A DNA stretch of 64,000 nt from Caenorhabditis remanei (lineage: Eukaryota; Nematoda; Chromadorea; Rhabditida; Rhabditidae), in the NCBI RefSeq assembly GCF_010183535.1, contig NC_071329.1, positions 11,284,001 through 11,348,000 of the forward strand, in the 5' to 3' direction. The notes beneath the pieces are model-generated. The model ran no database searches. It worked only from the letters and a program-made list of their open reading frames with translations, and was not told where the DNA came from. Below are positions 10,801-21,975 of this stretch, piece by piece. Numbering within the stretch: position 1 is the first letter of the stretch; the number at the start of each line of letters is the position of its first letter. The position numbers and the translations under genes are program-made.

Positions 10801-12951
10801 TTATCCGCTCAACCAGCTGCGAACAAACTCGTCTTTTTCGCATTGTGATTCCTCATCAAACCATTTCCAGATATCTTTATACTGAAATTTTGAATTGATT
10901 CTTTGAAATCTGGTGGAGCTCTAACTTACCGATTTGAAAGGTTCAGTTTCATTATCTTTACTTTTCCAAAGCAGTTCACAGACACGACACACACCGTTCC
11001 GATAACCTGGCGCATTCCATGGTGCCGATGTCCAAGTTCCTTTTTGACGCCAGTTAAAATATTCCGAATATGCTGTCCTATAAATTTGTTGCTCATCTTA
11101 AAATACAGAAACGAAGAAATAAACTTACATATTAGCTTCGAGAGCTCGGAGATGATTCGACATCTCTATGGGATTTTTGTAATCGTCCATTGCGATGAAT
11201 GACTTCGGTGGAAGAATACTGAAATGAAGTATTTTGAGTGTTGTGTCACATGTATCACTCACTTTTTGTATACCCGACGTTTCATGACAATTGGAATACT
11301 CGGAACACTAATTCTATTCCAAATCTTCTCAGTGACATAGTCATTGCAAACCTGAAAAATTAGATTTTAAAGTTTTTTTTGGTGCGTATTGAATTACAGT
11401 ATTCTCGATTGCAAGGTAGAATGGATATTGCTCGAAAACGTCGAGACACTCAACTCCTGGAGGACAAATTGATTTCAAACGCTCATCAGAAGCACATTTT
11501 CCACCGATTGTCACATTGATGTGCCTGGAAAAATATATGTTGAGGGATTGATATTGACAGGGTGATATCTACTATTTCTTAAACTTTTTCACGTGAAGTC
11601 TAACTTTTTTGATTATTTTTCTAGAAATCTAGAGCAAAGATCTGTGGCAAAGATAAGAGATGCCTATAAAAGAAGGAGAATCCGTCAGAAAACCCATCGA
11701 GTTGAACTCAATCAAAACAACGCCATGGCTCAATCCGTCCCACCAGGAGACATCCAAACCCAACCCAACGCCAAGATCGTTTTCAATGCCCCGTACGACG
11801 ACAAGCACACCTACCACATCAAGGTGATCAACTCATCCGCTCGCCGTATCGGATACGGAATCAAGACGACCAACATGAAGCGTCTTGGAGTTGATCCACC
11901 ATGTGGAGTCCTCGACCCAAAGGAGGCTGTCCTTCTTGCTGTGTCTTGCGATGCTTTTGCTTTCGGACAAGAGGTAATCATTTGAATTGAGTCGCATTTA
12001 ACTCTCCATATTCCTATTGCAGGACACCAACAACGACCGTATCACTGTTGAGTGGACCAACACACCTGACGGAGCTGCCAAGCAATTCCGCCGTGAATGG
12101 TTCCAGGGAGACGGTATGGTTCGTCGCAAGAACCTCCCAATTGAGTACAACCCATAAATCCAATAAACACTTTTTATTATTCTACTTACTTTCCCAGCTC
12201 CTGAAGAGCAAGTTCTCGTTTAGATGTTGTATGACAATTCGAAATCAATCCGAATATTCCGCTTTTCGATTTCACGAGTCTTTTCGGTTGAACGTAGTAG
12301 CTTTGTACTTTGAATCCTCGGCTTTCTGCAATCTGAGTAGGTATCAGAAACGATCCATATTTATGAATTGCGTCTGAAGAGAAAAGATGAGTTGACGTCC
12401 AATTGAAGAAATTATCTGAAAATCAAAATATAAAATGATAAAATTGAGTGCGAGGTTTGATAACCTGGAACCGCGAACCGCCCACTGTTATCAGGAGTTT
12501 CCATCGAGTTGAAGACAAATATTTGATTGTCTTTCCTGGTCACTGGAAGGGGGAATCTCGAAAGATCAGCTGCATGGAAAACGACGGCGTCTGCTGAACT
12601 CAGCTGGTGGCGGTTGGTATCAATAACACACCGATCCTTCAAACATAAATATCACTAATGCATGTCTTATTTCAATCTCACGGTCAGGCCAGGACAATCG
12701 GAGAGCATTGTTGCAGGTACCGTCGCTCCGAAAACAGTAGTCCAATAGAGAATTCGCTTTGGAGCCAAATTTCCGAATCGACTACCGATTCTATCTTGCG
12801 AAACTGTCAGATATAGATGACGCTGTGGACGATGGATAGGGACATGAGTTCCGTCATCGTATCCGATGATTGAATATATCATATAAACTCCAACAAAGCA
12901 ACAAATTGAAAGAAGCAAGTATCTATAAACGCTCGCCGGTCGAACCCTCAT
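10801..12951 (-). CDS. fut-3: Alpha-1,3-fucosyltransferase (glycosyltransferase family 10), probably FUT-3
   Basis: Golgi type II membrane enzyme transferring fucose from GDP-fucose to N-glycans. Eight exons in consistent phase give 400 aa: 12951-12682, 12636-12465, 12415-12190, 11524-11398, 11351-11263, 11218-11129, 11077-10930, 10881-10801. A signal-anchor sits at residues 10-30 ([19 protein letters not shown]). Family motifs follow: [30 protein letters not shown], and the donor-binding segment [21 protein letters not shown] that spans an exon junction. The 665-bp third intron contains a major sperm protein gene on the opposite strand. The symbol is inferred from its place next to zyg-1; several fut paralogs exist in C. 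elegans. Confidence 0.85.
11651..11671 (+). promoter_or_regulatory. GATA site and TATA box of the major sperm protein gene
   Basis: AGATAAG at 11651-11657 and TATAAAA at 11665-11671 lie 54-74 bp before the MSP start codon. Sperm-specific msp promoters are known to be small and to depend on a GATA-type element close to the TATA box, so this compact arrangement fits. It sits inside an intron of the fucosyltransferase gene. Confidence 0.6.
11725..12157 (+). CDS. Major sperm protein (MSP), nested in the fucosyltransferase gene
   Basis: MSP is the cytoskeletal protein that drives nematode amoeboid sperm and also signals oocyte maturation. The product is 127 aa, exactly the usual MSP length: [14 protein letters not shown] at the start, immunoglobulin-like fold sequence, [21 protein letters not shown] in the middle, and [11 protein letters not shown] at the end. 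Two exons, 11725-11973 and 12023-12157, are separated by a 49-bp intron after codon 83; most C. elegans msp genes lack introns. A polyadenylation signal AATAAA follows the stop. Codon usage is strongly biased (C-ending codons), as expected for a highly expressed sperm gene and unlike its neighbours. Confidence 0.95.
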
Positions 12952-13083
12952 CTGAATTAATCACAATCAATCTCATATGCGAGTGAACTTGTTCATAGTA
13001 TAAGAGGATGTGTTCACCTTTTTTCGGAAAAGAAGTAAAGATTGTATACTTTTTTATTGACATTTTACAATCACAGGAGACAA

Positions 13084-13871
13084 TTAATACTGGTTTGCAA
13101 ATATGTTATCACGGTTACTTCGAGTACGAGGCTCCGTTGAGTGATCCTTGGATTCGATTCGTTCTTTTTTGATTCGAGATTCGAGATTATTGAAGAGACT
13201 CTGAGCTGTCCAGGATCCTTCTTCGTCTCTCATTTTTTCAGTTGGAAACGAGCGACCAAGAATTGATATATCTGAAATTCGAACACGATAAAGTTCCGAA
13301 GAGCTCTCGCCTGTTGGCTGAAAAATGTTTCCAGTCATACCACGTTGAAACTTCCTATCTCCCATAACTCACCCACATCCTCAAGATTGAAATAGCGTGT
13401 CAGCGGATGGATTGCGTTTCCGAAAACAGCCCCGTCGCTGAGAGTCAGTTTGCTCCCAGTTTCTGGATTACGATCGCGGAAACTCCCATACTCGTCATTT
13501 ATCTGCACACTCTCAATGGTTGCAGCTGAAAGAGTATGATGAAAACCACACCACACTTAAATAATTTCTTACAAATTCTTGCCATATTAGGAAAGTTCGT
13601 TGGCGGAGCTGCTACTGTAGGCTCTTGCGCATCATCATAGTCCGCTCTCTTCGGGGATTTTCCAGTTTTGCGGAACAGACCAGTCAGCGGGCGAGTGAGA
13701 GTCTCACTATTGAACCCTTTTATTGGGTTTTCCTTGAAACAATTACTTTTCGAAATTATTTTTAGAAGTCTATTCATACCTTCAGAATATTTCCGAACCT
13801 CCCTTTTCGGCTTGGTTCAGACTCAGCCGGCCCTTTCTGTTGAACTCGGAAGCCGGGTTCGTTGGATTCAT
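13084..13871 (-). CDS. Unidentified protein, start not resolved
   Basis: I do not recognise this protein. At least four exons are visible on the minus strand: from 13871 (after a CTTTTTAG acceptor) ending at about 13780; from about 13731 ending at 13574; from 13528 to about 13370; then about 13315 to the stop at 13084. Peptides include GPAESEPSRKGRFGNILK, ENPIKGFNSET, RNPETGSKLTLSDGAVFGN and ELYRVRISDISILGRSFPTEK. It is basic and polar with no membrane segment. The last intron has two possible acceptors in tandem (TTTTCAG and CCAACAG); the downstream one keeps phase with a GTGAG donor. The first visible exon has no in-frame ATG, so an upstream exon must exist or the gene is incomplete. Confidence 0.5.
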
Positions 13872-14220
13872 CTAAAAAGTAGTGATGTTTCAAAAATTGT
13901 GTAAAATTGAGAAAAAGATAGCAAAAAGTGCATTAGTGCGAAGTGTATCACTAAACAACGATTAAAACTTTCGGTTATTATCGCCTTGACGACTCATTCT
14001 GATTCGAGATAACTGCTATTGCAGGCTGTAGAAATTTTCTGGAAGCAATCAAAATTAACGAAGACTTCTCTCACCAAGTATATATGTTTAGATAAAAACA
14101 TCAAGCTAGAAAATCAAAAATAATCTCTCATTCATAACATTCCATACTTTCTGTTCGTTTTCATAATTCCCATTAAAAAATCATATTTCGATTTATTATA
14201 CTGAAATTCGGAAGACTATG

Positions 14221-14466
14221 TCTAATAGCATCCGCGACGCAGCAGCGTGCGTCGCGTATTTGTAGGCGGAGCCTCGTAAGTCAACAACCAATGAAAGTGG
14301 CGCAGTGGGCGTGTCCAGCCAATCAACGCGCGGCCACTGCCTCTGGGAAGGTATAAAAGGGGGAGAGTCGCGCGCGCGCGTTCAGTCGCCCAGCTCGGGC
14401 TGTGAATGGATGGTCGCTTGCGCTGCGCTCTCGTCCTTGCAGCCACCAAATCACTTGGCGGTTTCG
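14221..14466 (+). promoter_or_regulatory. GC-rich promoter of mdt-26 with hairpin, two CCAAT boxes and TATA box
   Basis: This GC-rich block stands out from AT-rich surroundings. It contains a perfect inverted repeat (CGCGACGCA, 6-base loop, TGCGTCGCG, about 14232-14255), CCAAT at 14288-14292 and 14319-14323, and TATAAAA at 14352-14358 followed by a CG-rich run. A TATA-directed start near 14380 would leave an in-frame ATG at 14410 upstream of the one chosen for mdt-26. The hairpin motif TGCGTCGCG recurs upstream of two other genes in the window. Confidence 0.6.
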
Positions 14467-17400
14467 ATGGCTGCGTGTGCTCAGACTGTTGATGAACTCA
14501 AGAAACGGCTTCAAACAGCTGCCGAAAATGTAAGACCTGTCCCTCACATTCGCCAATAAATAGTTGACAAAAATCGATAATTTCACAATCGAAGAAAGTC
14601 TGCAAAAAGCATAGAGTTCGCTGTTAATTAAAATGGGCCAGGTTTTCCTCAAATTGAATTTTCAGGGTGTAGATTTATTGTATATGATTCCCTTTCAATG
14701 TTTTCGTTGCTCTTTTTTCTATCCTTGTGTAAATAAAAATTATAAAGCCATAAATTATTTTCTTTCTTTTCATGAATTTATTGTAACGAGATTCAGTTCA
14801 AACAGATAAAACACCAGGTTTTCGGGTTATGTCCTGAACATCTGAAAATTCCTTTCCGTTCTTTTCTGTCCAGTTTCTCAATTTATATTGCTTCAGGATG
14901 ACCAGACGTTGTGCGAATCACTGCTCAACGAAGTACGACCGTTGGTAACCAGTCGGGAAATTCTTGAGGTAAGGCCAAAATCACGCAAACGCCTTTTTTC
15001 AATGAGATGTAGGGCGTGAAGCCGCCCAGTAGAGCCGAGAAGGCAGCCGTCCTCCTCTCGGGCCGCCTCACCCCGACTGACTAGGCACTCCGACAGAGGC
15101 GCCTCCTCCTCGTCTCTAGCCTCTCTCGCTTCTATATAACAAGCTATTTCGTCGCGTACTCTTCTTCTCTAACCTTTGTTGACACCCGCGCTGCGCCAAT
15201 TCGATCGATGAGATTTTATACACAGCCCGAAGGCATATTTCGCGCCGCAGAATGCATAAAAGAAACGGAAATGAGCATTAATGAACGGGAGCACTTTCTT
15301 GATACAAAATCAGTTTTATTCAGGAAACTCGTATCGGATTTGTTGTAAATCAACTTCGAAAACAATACTTTAAAAAATGGCCGTCGTTGTTGAGGATAAG
15401 TCGAGACGTGATCAAGTCATGGTCGGATATTGTATGCGATGAGGTAAAGCTATCGAAGCAATGTTAAGAGCAATCCTCTCTCGACACTATCACAAATTTG
15501 AGACTGCCTCGCTTTCGTATATTTTCTGGAAAATAGGCATTACACAGAAAACCTCCAACACTACTGTGACATGTCGTCTATAGTGTTTTCGTGCTCAAAA
15601 AAATTGAGTTTCGTTCAGGTTAAAAGGCCTCAGAGCGGAGCTTCTTCTCGTAATACAACTCCCAATGTACTGTCACCAAGCGTCGCCAAGCTGATGCAAC
15701 GAGGAATCACTCCGAATACACCAGCTGGGCGGCGTGTCACATCTACAGGACTTCAGGGTACAATTTTTGCCAGAAAACAAAAAATTCAGTTATTTCTACA
15801 GGTTCTCAGCAACGTCTTGTATCACCGGCAAATGGTTCGTACGCTCCACGAAGTCAAGTTTCACCGGGTGAGGCGACACCGATTGCATCCGTTACTAATG
15901 GAATGCACAAATCTGCGTCCGTTGGTGGAGATCTTCTGAAGCATGCGACTACATCTCTCTCAACAAAACCTATCACGCCTAAGGAGAATGGAAAGCGAAA
16001 AGCAGTGGATGAAGCGTTAGCGCCATCTATCAAGAAAACTAAAACAGCAGCCGGTGCTCTGTCGGTTTCTGTATCTCCCGGATTTCCTGCAACATTGGCC
16101 CCACAGACACCTACAATGTCTGTTTCAGCAGCACGTAAAGCGGTTCAGAGCACAAGCGAGTTGTTTGCTCAAATGAGTGAAACATTGCCAGGACACATCG
16201 ACATCGGTTCTGATATTAGAGAACATGAAGAACGTGTAAAACGAGAGCTTAAAGATGAAGAGGTAGGTAGTGTTCCATTAAAAATACAAAATATAGTTAT
16301 AATTTTTATTATCGGTATTCGAAAAGTGTTTTGGGTGAAACTAATAAATATGAAGTTTTCAGCTGGCTCATAGTCTTCAAACTTCTGCAAGTTATGGTAA
16401 TTTTGGATCGGCAACAGTTGAGCGGAAAAAACGAAAATACGAGAGAAAAAATCAGAAGGGCACTGCACCAAACACTCCAGCGGCAGTCGCTTCTCCTCTA
16501 TTGCAGACGACATCGATGGTCACGCCTTCCGCTTCGAGTGAGTTGGACATTTTTATTTCTCTTTCTTACACTCTTTCTCTGCATGCCGCAGTTTTTCTCT
16601 ATGAACATCATCTTTCTGACTCTCTGGCCTGCTCTCTCTCACTATTCGTGCGTAGGTTTAGTATCTCACTTTGCACAAAATGAAAGGAAGCGTTGACCCT
16701 GTGAACAATTGAAAAGAAGGGTTAAAAAGGATGAGGAAAAAAGAAAATGTGATGGTATGAAAATTGGGAAGAGAAATGAGTGGCAGAACAAGGCAGCGAA
16801 CAACAAGAAATGGAACGAAAAAGAAAAGGGGGAGACACACTTACAGGGAGAGAAAAACGGTCACGAGATTGGAGAAAGTAGAGAAAAAAGATAGAGTAAA
16901 GAAAAGTGGTGAAGAAAGCTATGCGTTCGAGAGCTATTTGATCATTCTAAGTTGAAGGCGAGAGCACACAGTGATGTATAGAAAGGATGGAAAAACTCTA
17001 TCAGAACTATTTTTTACGGTTTGACCCATTCCTTATTATCAACTTTCAGATACCGAGGAACGTCTTCCAAGTCTTGTTTTCCGCTTCGCTAAGAATGGAG
17101 TTACTGCTGTCGCATCTACACCAACTCTAACTTCATCTTCCGAAGAATCTAAAAAGAGAAAGTATGAGAAGAGTATTCGTTCTATTCCACGTTCTACTAC
17201 GCCGCCACCCACCGTCTCTGCCAAAAAGCAAGAAAAAGAACGTGAAAGAGAGGAGATCAAGAGAGAGAAAGAGCTGAAAGAAGCATTAAAGCGAAAGATG
17301 GAAGAAATAGAAGAAGCTGAGAAAGAAGACGAAGAAGAAGAAGAAGTGGAAGAAAAACCGAAGCCAGCACTCAGCAAACTGAAAAACTGGGACTCTTTGA

Positions 17401-17716
17401 TTCCTTCAATGGAAGAGCTGCGAGTTCGTGCGGAACGTTCAGCGAAGGAAACGAAAAAAGTGATCGAAGTCACTGCCAAGAAGACAAAGAGGGACCCAAC
17501 AAAAGTTCAACTCGTGAAGAACTTCCGAAGGCCTATTCTGATTCTGCCGTATCTTGAAAACCCCACCGGACCAGACTTTTTGTTACACAAGTAAGAAAAC
17601 AGACGTCCACTACGATTTTGACATTCTTATTGTATCCTCTTTCCAGATATCCAAATAGTCTACAGTACTACTCGGAAGACAATTTTAGGTTTGGAGAGAA
17701 GCGCCCCACGGCTTAA
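14467..17716 (+). CDS. mdt-26: MDT-26, Mediator subunit 26 (MED26/CRSP70 homolog)
   Basis: Mediator subunit that contacts the elongation machinery. Eight exons in consistent phase give 546 aa: 14467-14529, 14897-14968, 15324-15443, 15619-15757, 15802-16262, 16363-16537, 17050-17590, 17647-17716. The N-terminal TFIIS N-terminal (LW) domain is split over exons 1-3: TVDELKKRL, LLNEVRPLVTSREILEETRIG, then KSWSDIV. A Ser/Thr/Pro-rich linker follows, then a basic segment (ERKKRKYERK), a long acidic/charged coiled coil (about residues 380-430, EEEEEVEEKPKP), and the conserved C-terminus PTGPDFLLHKYP. Start chosen at MAACAQTVDEL; an in-frame ATG 57 bp upstream would add 19 residues. Intron 2 contains a second promoter-like block. 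Confidence 0.85.
15000..15200 (+). promoter_or_regulatory. GC-rich, TATA-containing block inside mdt-26 intron 2
   Basis: Within a 355-bp intron, a GC-rich segment (gccgcccagtagagccgag onward) is followed by TATATAA at 15133-15139 and a CT-rich start-site-like tract. The layout resembles the main mdt-26 promoter. An ATG at about 15208 opens an ORF that is out of frame with exon 3, so it would not give a simple N-terminal variant. A promoter for an unannotated transcript is possible; this is inference from composition. Confidence 0.3.
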
Positions 17717-18668
17717 TCTTCGCTCTCCTGTTCATCTCCGTTTAGGATAATCTACCTCATCTCTTATCACCTCTGCAGTTGTTATATCCTTTTTCTTTCC
17801 TTTTGATTTCATATTGTTATCCATAATTTGACCAAAATTCAAAAAAAATTCTTTTCTATGCTGAAAAACCGAAAAAGTGTTCCAAAAAATCTAGTTAAAC
17901 GGGTCAATTCTAGCACTTCCCTTTCCCTTTGTTGTTTTTTCCCTTTTTGTGTTCTACTAATATGACATGCTCCCCTCTAAAGTTTCCATTTCAAATTTTC
18001 TTTTTTTCTTGACACTCAACAACTCTGGTATATCAATTAATAACTGGAATATGTAAAAAAAAAATCACGTTGACCCGAAAAACTCTAAAATGCTCAAAAA
18101 ATCGGTGATGATCTCCCTCCTTCTCTTTTCTTTCAATCACTTCTCACAGAAGTTTTCTTTTTTTTAATTGTATTTTTTGTTGTTTAGCACCTAATTTGCT
18201 AGATACCGTGGTAACACACGTTTCTGCGTTATCAATATCATTTTTGTGTAATTATATTCATTTTGTGCTCTCTCATTCTTTGTTCCTTCTTTTTTGCTCA
18301 TTTTTCCATCCCTTTGTGCCCAACTGGTCATACTGCTGTTTTATCGAAAATCTTTTCTTATTTTCTTCCTAGGTTCTACTGATTTCTCTATATATTAGGT
18401 TTTTCAATTTCTTTCATTGTGGCTAACGCATTTCTTTCCTTCTTTCTTTCTCTTGTCCCATCTTTTTTTCTCTCCCTTCCTTGACTATCCCGTTCGGTAT
18501 AGTCAAACTTTGTTGACGCTTGAATAATTAATAAAAAGTTATTAAAAAAAACAAATTACTTGATTCTTCCGTTCAGATTTCCTAATGTCTGCAGCAGAAA
18601 GTAATCGAAAGAATCAGGAAGAAAATATTTTATTGAAAACAAAAATATGCCGATAAGGAAAAGAGGAT
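17717..18668. other. Convergent 3' region between mdt-26 and a secreted-protein gene
   Basis: 950 bp of T-rich sequence with many TTTTCTT tracts and no supportable ORF. An AATAA-type signal near 18526 with a following A-run could end the mdt-26 transcript, giving an unusually long 3'UTR of about 0.8 kb. Nothing else was recognised. Confidence 0.4.
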
Positions 18669-19298
18669 TTAATTTTCAGCATCTTCATATAGGAAAAGTT
18701 GCTCATATTCTCGATAGAATACTTTTGGATTGGTCGGAGTTCCACAAATTAAATGAAATCGAATTGAAGAGTCCAAACAGGTTCCATTCCTCCAAAGAAA
18801 CCTGAAATAATTTCTGCTGAATAAATAATTAATTTTAATAACCTCACCAATCTTGTCTTTTCCTTTCCAAGTTATATGTATAATGTTGAACACAAGATGG
18901 ACTGTTAGAAGGGATCTTTTTGACCTAAAAATAAATGTTCTTCGTTTTGTCTGTTAATATCGATCCAAACCAGTTGAGCTTCCAACGATTCTTCACATCC
19001 CAATGCACAATAAGTCTTCAATTTAGCTCCGTTTTCATCGACTTCGTCGAAACATTCTGGATTTTGTTCAGGTCCTAATTGAGGATGATTCAATACACAC
19101 CGAGTACGATTAATATCATAATTAGTGCATAAAATCTCTCGATCAGCTGAAAATATGAAGATTGAAAATCAAAGATCGAGGATTCGTATGCTCACTCCAA
19201 TAAAATGATCCATTTGGTGGAGCTGCATGAACGTTCAGAAACAGTAATAAATAAACAAAAGGAAGAAAAAAGAAGGCATTCGATATGTTAATCTGCAT
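18669..19298 (-). CDS. Secreted cysteine-rich protein, family not recognised
   Basis: Four exons in consistent phase (19298-19196, 19146-18971, 18924-18848, 18801-18669) give 162 aa. The start MQINISN is followed by a strong signal peptide (AFFFLPFVYLLLFLNVHA, residues 8-25). The mature part has eight cysteines (LCTNY, TRCVL, PECFD, YCALGC, PSCVQ, TCLD, LICGT) and two NxT-type glycosylation sites (INRT, RNGT). It ends YEQLFLYEDAEN. The 46-bp second intron (donor GTTTGG) is needed to reach the last exons; without it translation stops at QKDPF. The cysteine pattern suggests a disulphide-stabilised nematode extracellular domain that I cannot name. Confidence 0.65.
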
Positions 19299-19675
19299 AT
19301 TTCTTATGACAGATAAAGTGATAACAGGATAAACGAAATGATACATGAAATCATTGAAAACGACATCTTTTTGAAAGTGAAAGTGAGTCAAATCTTCTTC
19401 TTTTTTCGTTTGTTTTTTTGGTTTCTTCTCGATTAGTTTGTTTTCTTTTTTTGTCGCAATGTCTTGATTAAATCTGTAGAAATTAGAAAACCCTCTTTCA
19501 GGTGTTGTATTTCATCAATCGCAGAGTACATTTCGACAAACAGACAGAAGGAAAAAGTTTAATGTTTCTCTTAATTTCTATTACACGCAAAAAAGAAAAT
19601 TATCAAATAAGAACAATAAATACAAAAGCGTTTGCTTAGTTCCTACAATATAGTTTCTCGTACTATCTTCTAAAT
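19299..19675. other. Spacer between two minus-strand genes
   Basis: About 380 bp holding the 5' flank of the secreted-protein gene and the 3' flank of the FAXC-like gene. A-rich and T-rich runs only; no motif was recognised. Confidence 0.3.
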
Positions 19676-21025
19676 TTAATCATCTCTCCACTCTGGGTAA
19701 TAGTGCTGACGGATACGGTCACAGTAAGCACGGACACGTGGGAAATCGTCTTCAAGAAGATCAGTGATTTGTTGACGATACGGTAGATAGAATACGGCAG
19801 CGATTTGGCCAAAAACGGAGCAGTCGACCTGATCAAATTTGTATTATTTATGATGGACTTTTTTCAGAACACATACCGAAGTGATACGATCTCCAAATAA
19901 GAACTTTTTGTCACCCAAAATATCATCAATTGCTCGAATATCTCGTCGAAGTAACTCTTTTTGTTCGGCAACATCCAACTTTCCAAGTACTCCATTTACA
20001 CGTTTTCGAGCCTGAAAATAGGTATATTGAATAATAGAAATATTTACAAAGATTACAGTTTGGCTGAATCCCTTTGCAAGATAATTGGTGATAATTCCAG
20101 GAAGCGGAATGTTGCTGACTTGTCTTGAGAGCAGCAAATGAGCATTGTTGACAGTTTTATCGACAAGCAAAGCGCTGAAAATTGAAATCAGGAATTATGT
20201 TAAATTCGAAATTATGTAAAATCATAATAACAGTTTCTATAAAATTCTGTCTCGGTGGGTGCTATCTTTCTGCGCCAATCTTCGACTCAGAAACCGATAT
20301 CTGAATTCCAGAAAGGCGCATCGGCACACATCTCGGCCGATTTCAGGACCCCTGCACAATTCGTCATTGACAGAATACTTCTAGCTGAGAGATTGAACCA
20401 AAGTCATCTTGTGTACAATTCAAATGTGTACACCACTCTGCTATATGGACACTGAGAACATTGGAAGAAATGAGGTATACAAGAAGAAGGACAATACCAT
20501 CTGGACAGTCGTCGTCACATTAGAAGACAAATGCACAATGGGAAGTTACTCACTAATTAGTTGATACATCGATCATTCTCTCAACAGCTCTCGCAGTTCC
20601 TCTATCTCCTCCTTCCAGTTTATCATCAAGGTCGAAGTGTTTTTGGAGTTTCCAAACAATAACCTGCGAATCGGATATTTGTTGACCGTTCAGTTCAATG
20701 AATGGAAGTAGTCCACGTGGAGATTGACGAAGAGTCAGCCATGTGCCGATGACCTGAAACAAATTGTGATGACATATCATGAATATAACAGCTTTCTGAA
20801 TACCTCATGATTGATGCGATTCGCTCTGAGAAATGTCTCAATCTTCAGACAAAAAGGTGATAAGTTTGGAAGTTTGTTGGCAGGACGTGGAAACTGATAA
20901 AGATAAACGACATTCTCTTTCCAGTTAGTTTTCAGTGGGCCTTTTCCTTGCAGACTCGTACTTGCTGTACGAACCAAGGTGCATGAGTGTACTGTAGTTT
21001 TACCCAATTTAAGAACCGACTGCAT
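19676..21025 (-). CDS. FAXC / CDR-type glutathione-S-transferase-fold protein, probably mitochondrial
   Basis: Five exons (21025-20804, 20753-20554, 20174-20057, 20011-19877, 19828-19676) give 275 aa. The N-terminus is basic and Ser/Thr-rich (MQSVLKLGKTTVHSCTLVRTAST), like a mitochondrial presequence. Then comes an atypical thioredoxin-like GST N-domain: VYLYQFPR, LSPFCLKIETFLRANRINHEV, a proline-containing loop and LLPFIELNGQQISDSQVIVWKL. The C-domain has helical segments (AVERMIDVSTNYALLVDKT) and FGDRITSVDCSVFGQIAAV. This is the metaxin/failed-axon-connections/cadmium-responsive (CDR) group. The Cys in SPFC sits where catalytic residues occur in some members; activity is unknown. A TTTTACAG acceptor abuts the ATG, and a PET117-like gene lies 203 bp upstream on the same strand, so an operon is likely. 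Confidence 0.75.
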
Positions 21026-21228
21026 TCTGTAAAATGGAGAGACACATGAAATAGAGTTTGAAATAAAACGATTAAAGAGATAAAAATTAGAGCATTGAAA
21101 CTATTTTCAGAAGCAAACATATATTAGAGGAATAATTACGGCCAATTATTTATATTGGAAACAAGTCAACCCGACTCTTTAAAAAACAAAACAATATTCT
21201 AAAAATGAAAAATAAACATGTTTGAGTT

Positions 21229-21502
21229 TCATGAATTTGCATTTTTGTACTCTTCGTATCGCTTCTTCTGTAACTCATATTCTTCCATATTGGCGTGTTG
21301 TTGAATGGCGTTTAATCTGTATTTCACGCCTTCTTGTCTTCGTTCTTTCTGCCGTCGCTCATCCCACATCACCGCGACTAAAGAAAAATAAATAAATAAG
21401 AATTTTCATGCCAATCTTACAAATCGTAACTGTTGTGAAAATACAAGAAGCTACAAACACTCGGAACCCGAAACGGTGTTTTGGTGGAGCAGCCGACAAC
21501 AT
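21229..21502 (-). CDS. PET117-like mitochondrial cytochrome c oxidase assembly factor
   Basis: PET117 helps heme a synthase assembly for complex IV. Two exons (21502-21421, 21377-21229) across a 43-bp intron give 76 aa. A short basic N-terminus leads into a hydrophobic segment (FVASCIFTTVTIFAVMW, about residues 16-32). A charged, helical tail follows (DERRQKERRQEGV, then EEYELQKKRYEEYK). Size, single N-terminal membrane segment and tail match the family. The start is preceded by a TTCTTTAG acceptor. It precedes the FAXC-like gene in the same direction, and both may be mitochondrial. Similarity was judged by eye on a short protein. Confidence 0.55.
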
Positions 21503-21975
21503 CTAAAGAACTGATTGAGAATGTCCTGACTATCACGAAATGGAGGATTAAAAATAAATAGATGAAAAGATGAACAACAATTTTGGCGTTTTACTTACGA
21601 AATATCATAAAAACAGGAAATTAATTTATGTTTAATCATCACGATTTGGTAAACAATGAAAGCGAATTTAGTCTTAAAGTTTCCCAGAAAAAGACACCAA
21701 ATGAACTGAACCGAGTATTAAAGAAGTGTATCACAGGAATATCATAGGCTAAAATAACTTCAATGGGGTAGGTGAAAGTAAAGCACAACGAGAGGAAAAA
21801 TGACAAAAAGAAAGTGGATATAGGTGAAGTTAATACGAATACTGAAGGCACTGAAATGAATTAAAAGTGAATCATTACCATCTGTACTTTGTAAAGACTA
21901 GCTCATTTAAGGTAGGAAAAACCGGTGTTAAATCAAAAAATTAAACAAGAAAAAAGATGATAAATAAATATGAAG
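21503..21975. other. Spacer between the VPS13D 3' end and the PET117-like gene
   Basis: 470 bp, AT-rich, with short ORFs only. It would contain the VPS13D 3'UTR and the promoter or outron of the PET117-like gene. Nothing else was recognised. Confidence 0.3.

Noticed and set aside
14222..14652. Minus-strand ORFs over the mdt-26 promoter
   Set aside because: They arise from low stop-codon frequency in the GC-rich promoter and have no family resemblance.
16709..16955. Lys/Glu-rich plus-strand ORFs in an mdt-26 intron
   Set aside because: Purine-rich low-complexity intron sequence; including it would break the phase between exons 6 and 7.
17039..17479. Ser/Phe-rich minus-strand ORF
   Set aside because: Complement of the acidic coiled-coil coding part of mdt-26.
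20255..20455. 66-aa plus-strand ORF in the FAXC-like gene intron
   Set aside because: No splice or start support and no recognisable motif; likely chance, although a repeat fragment is possible.
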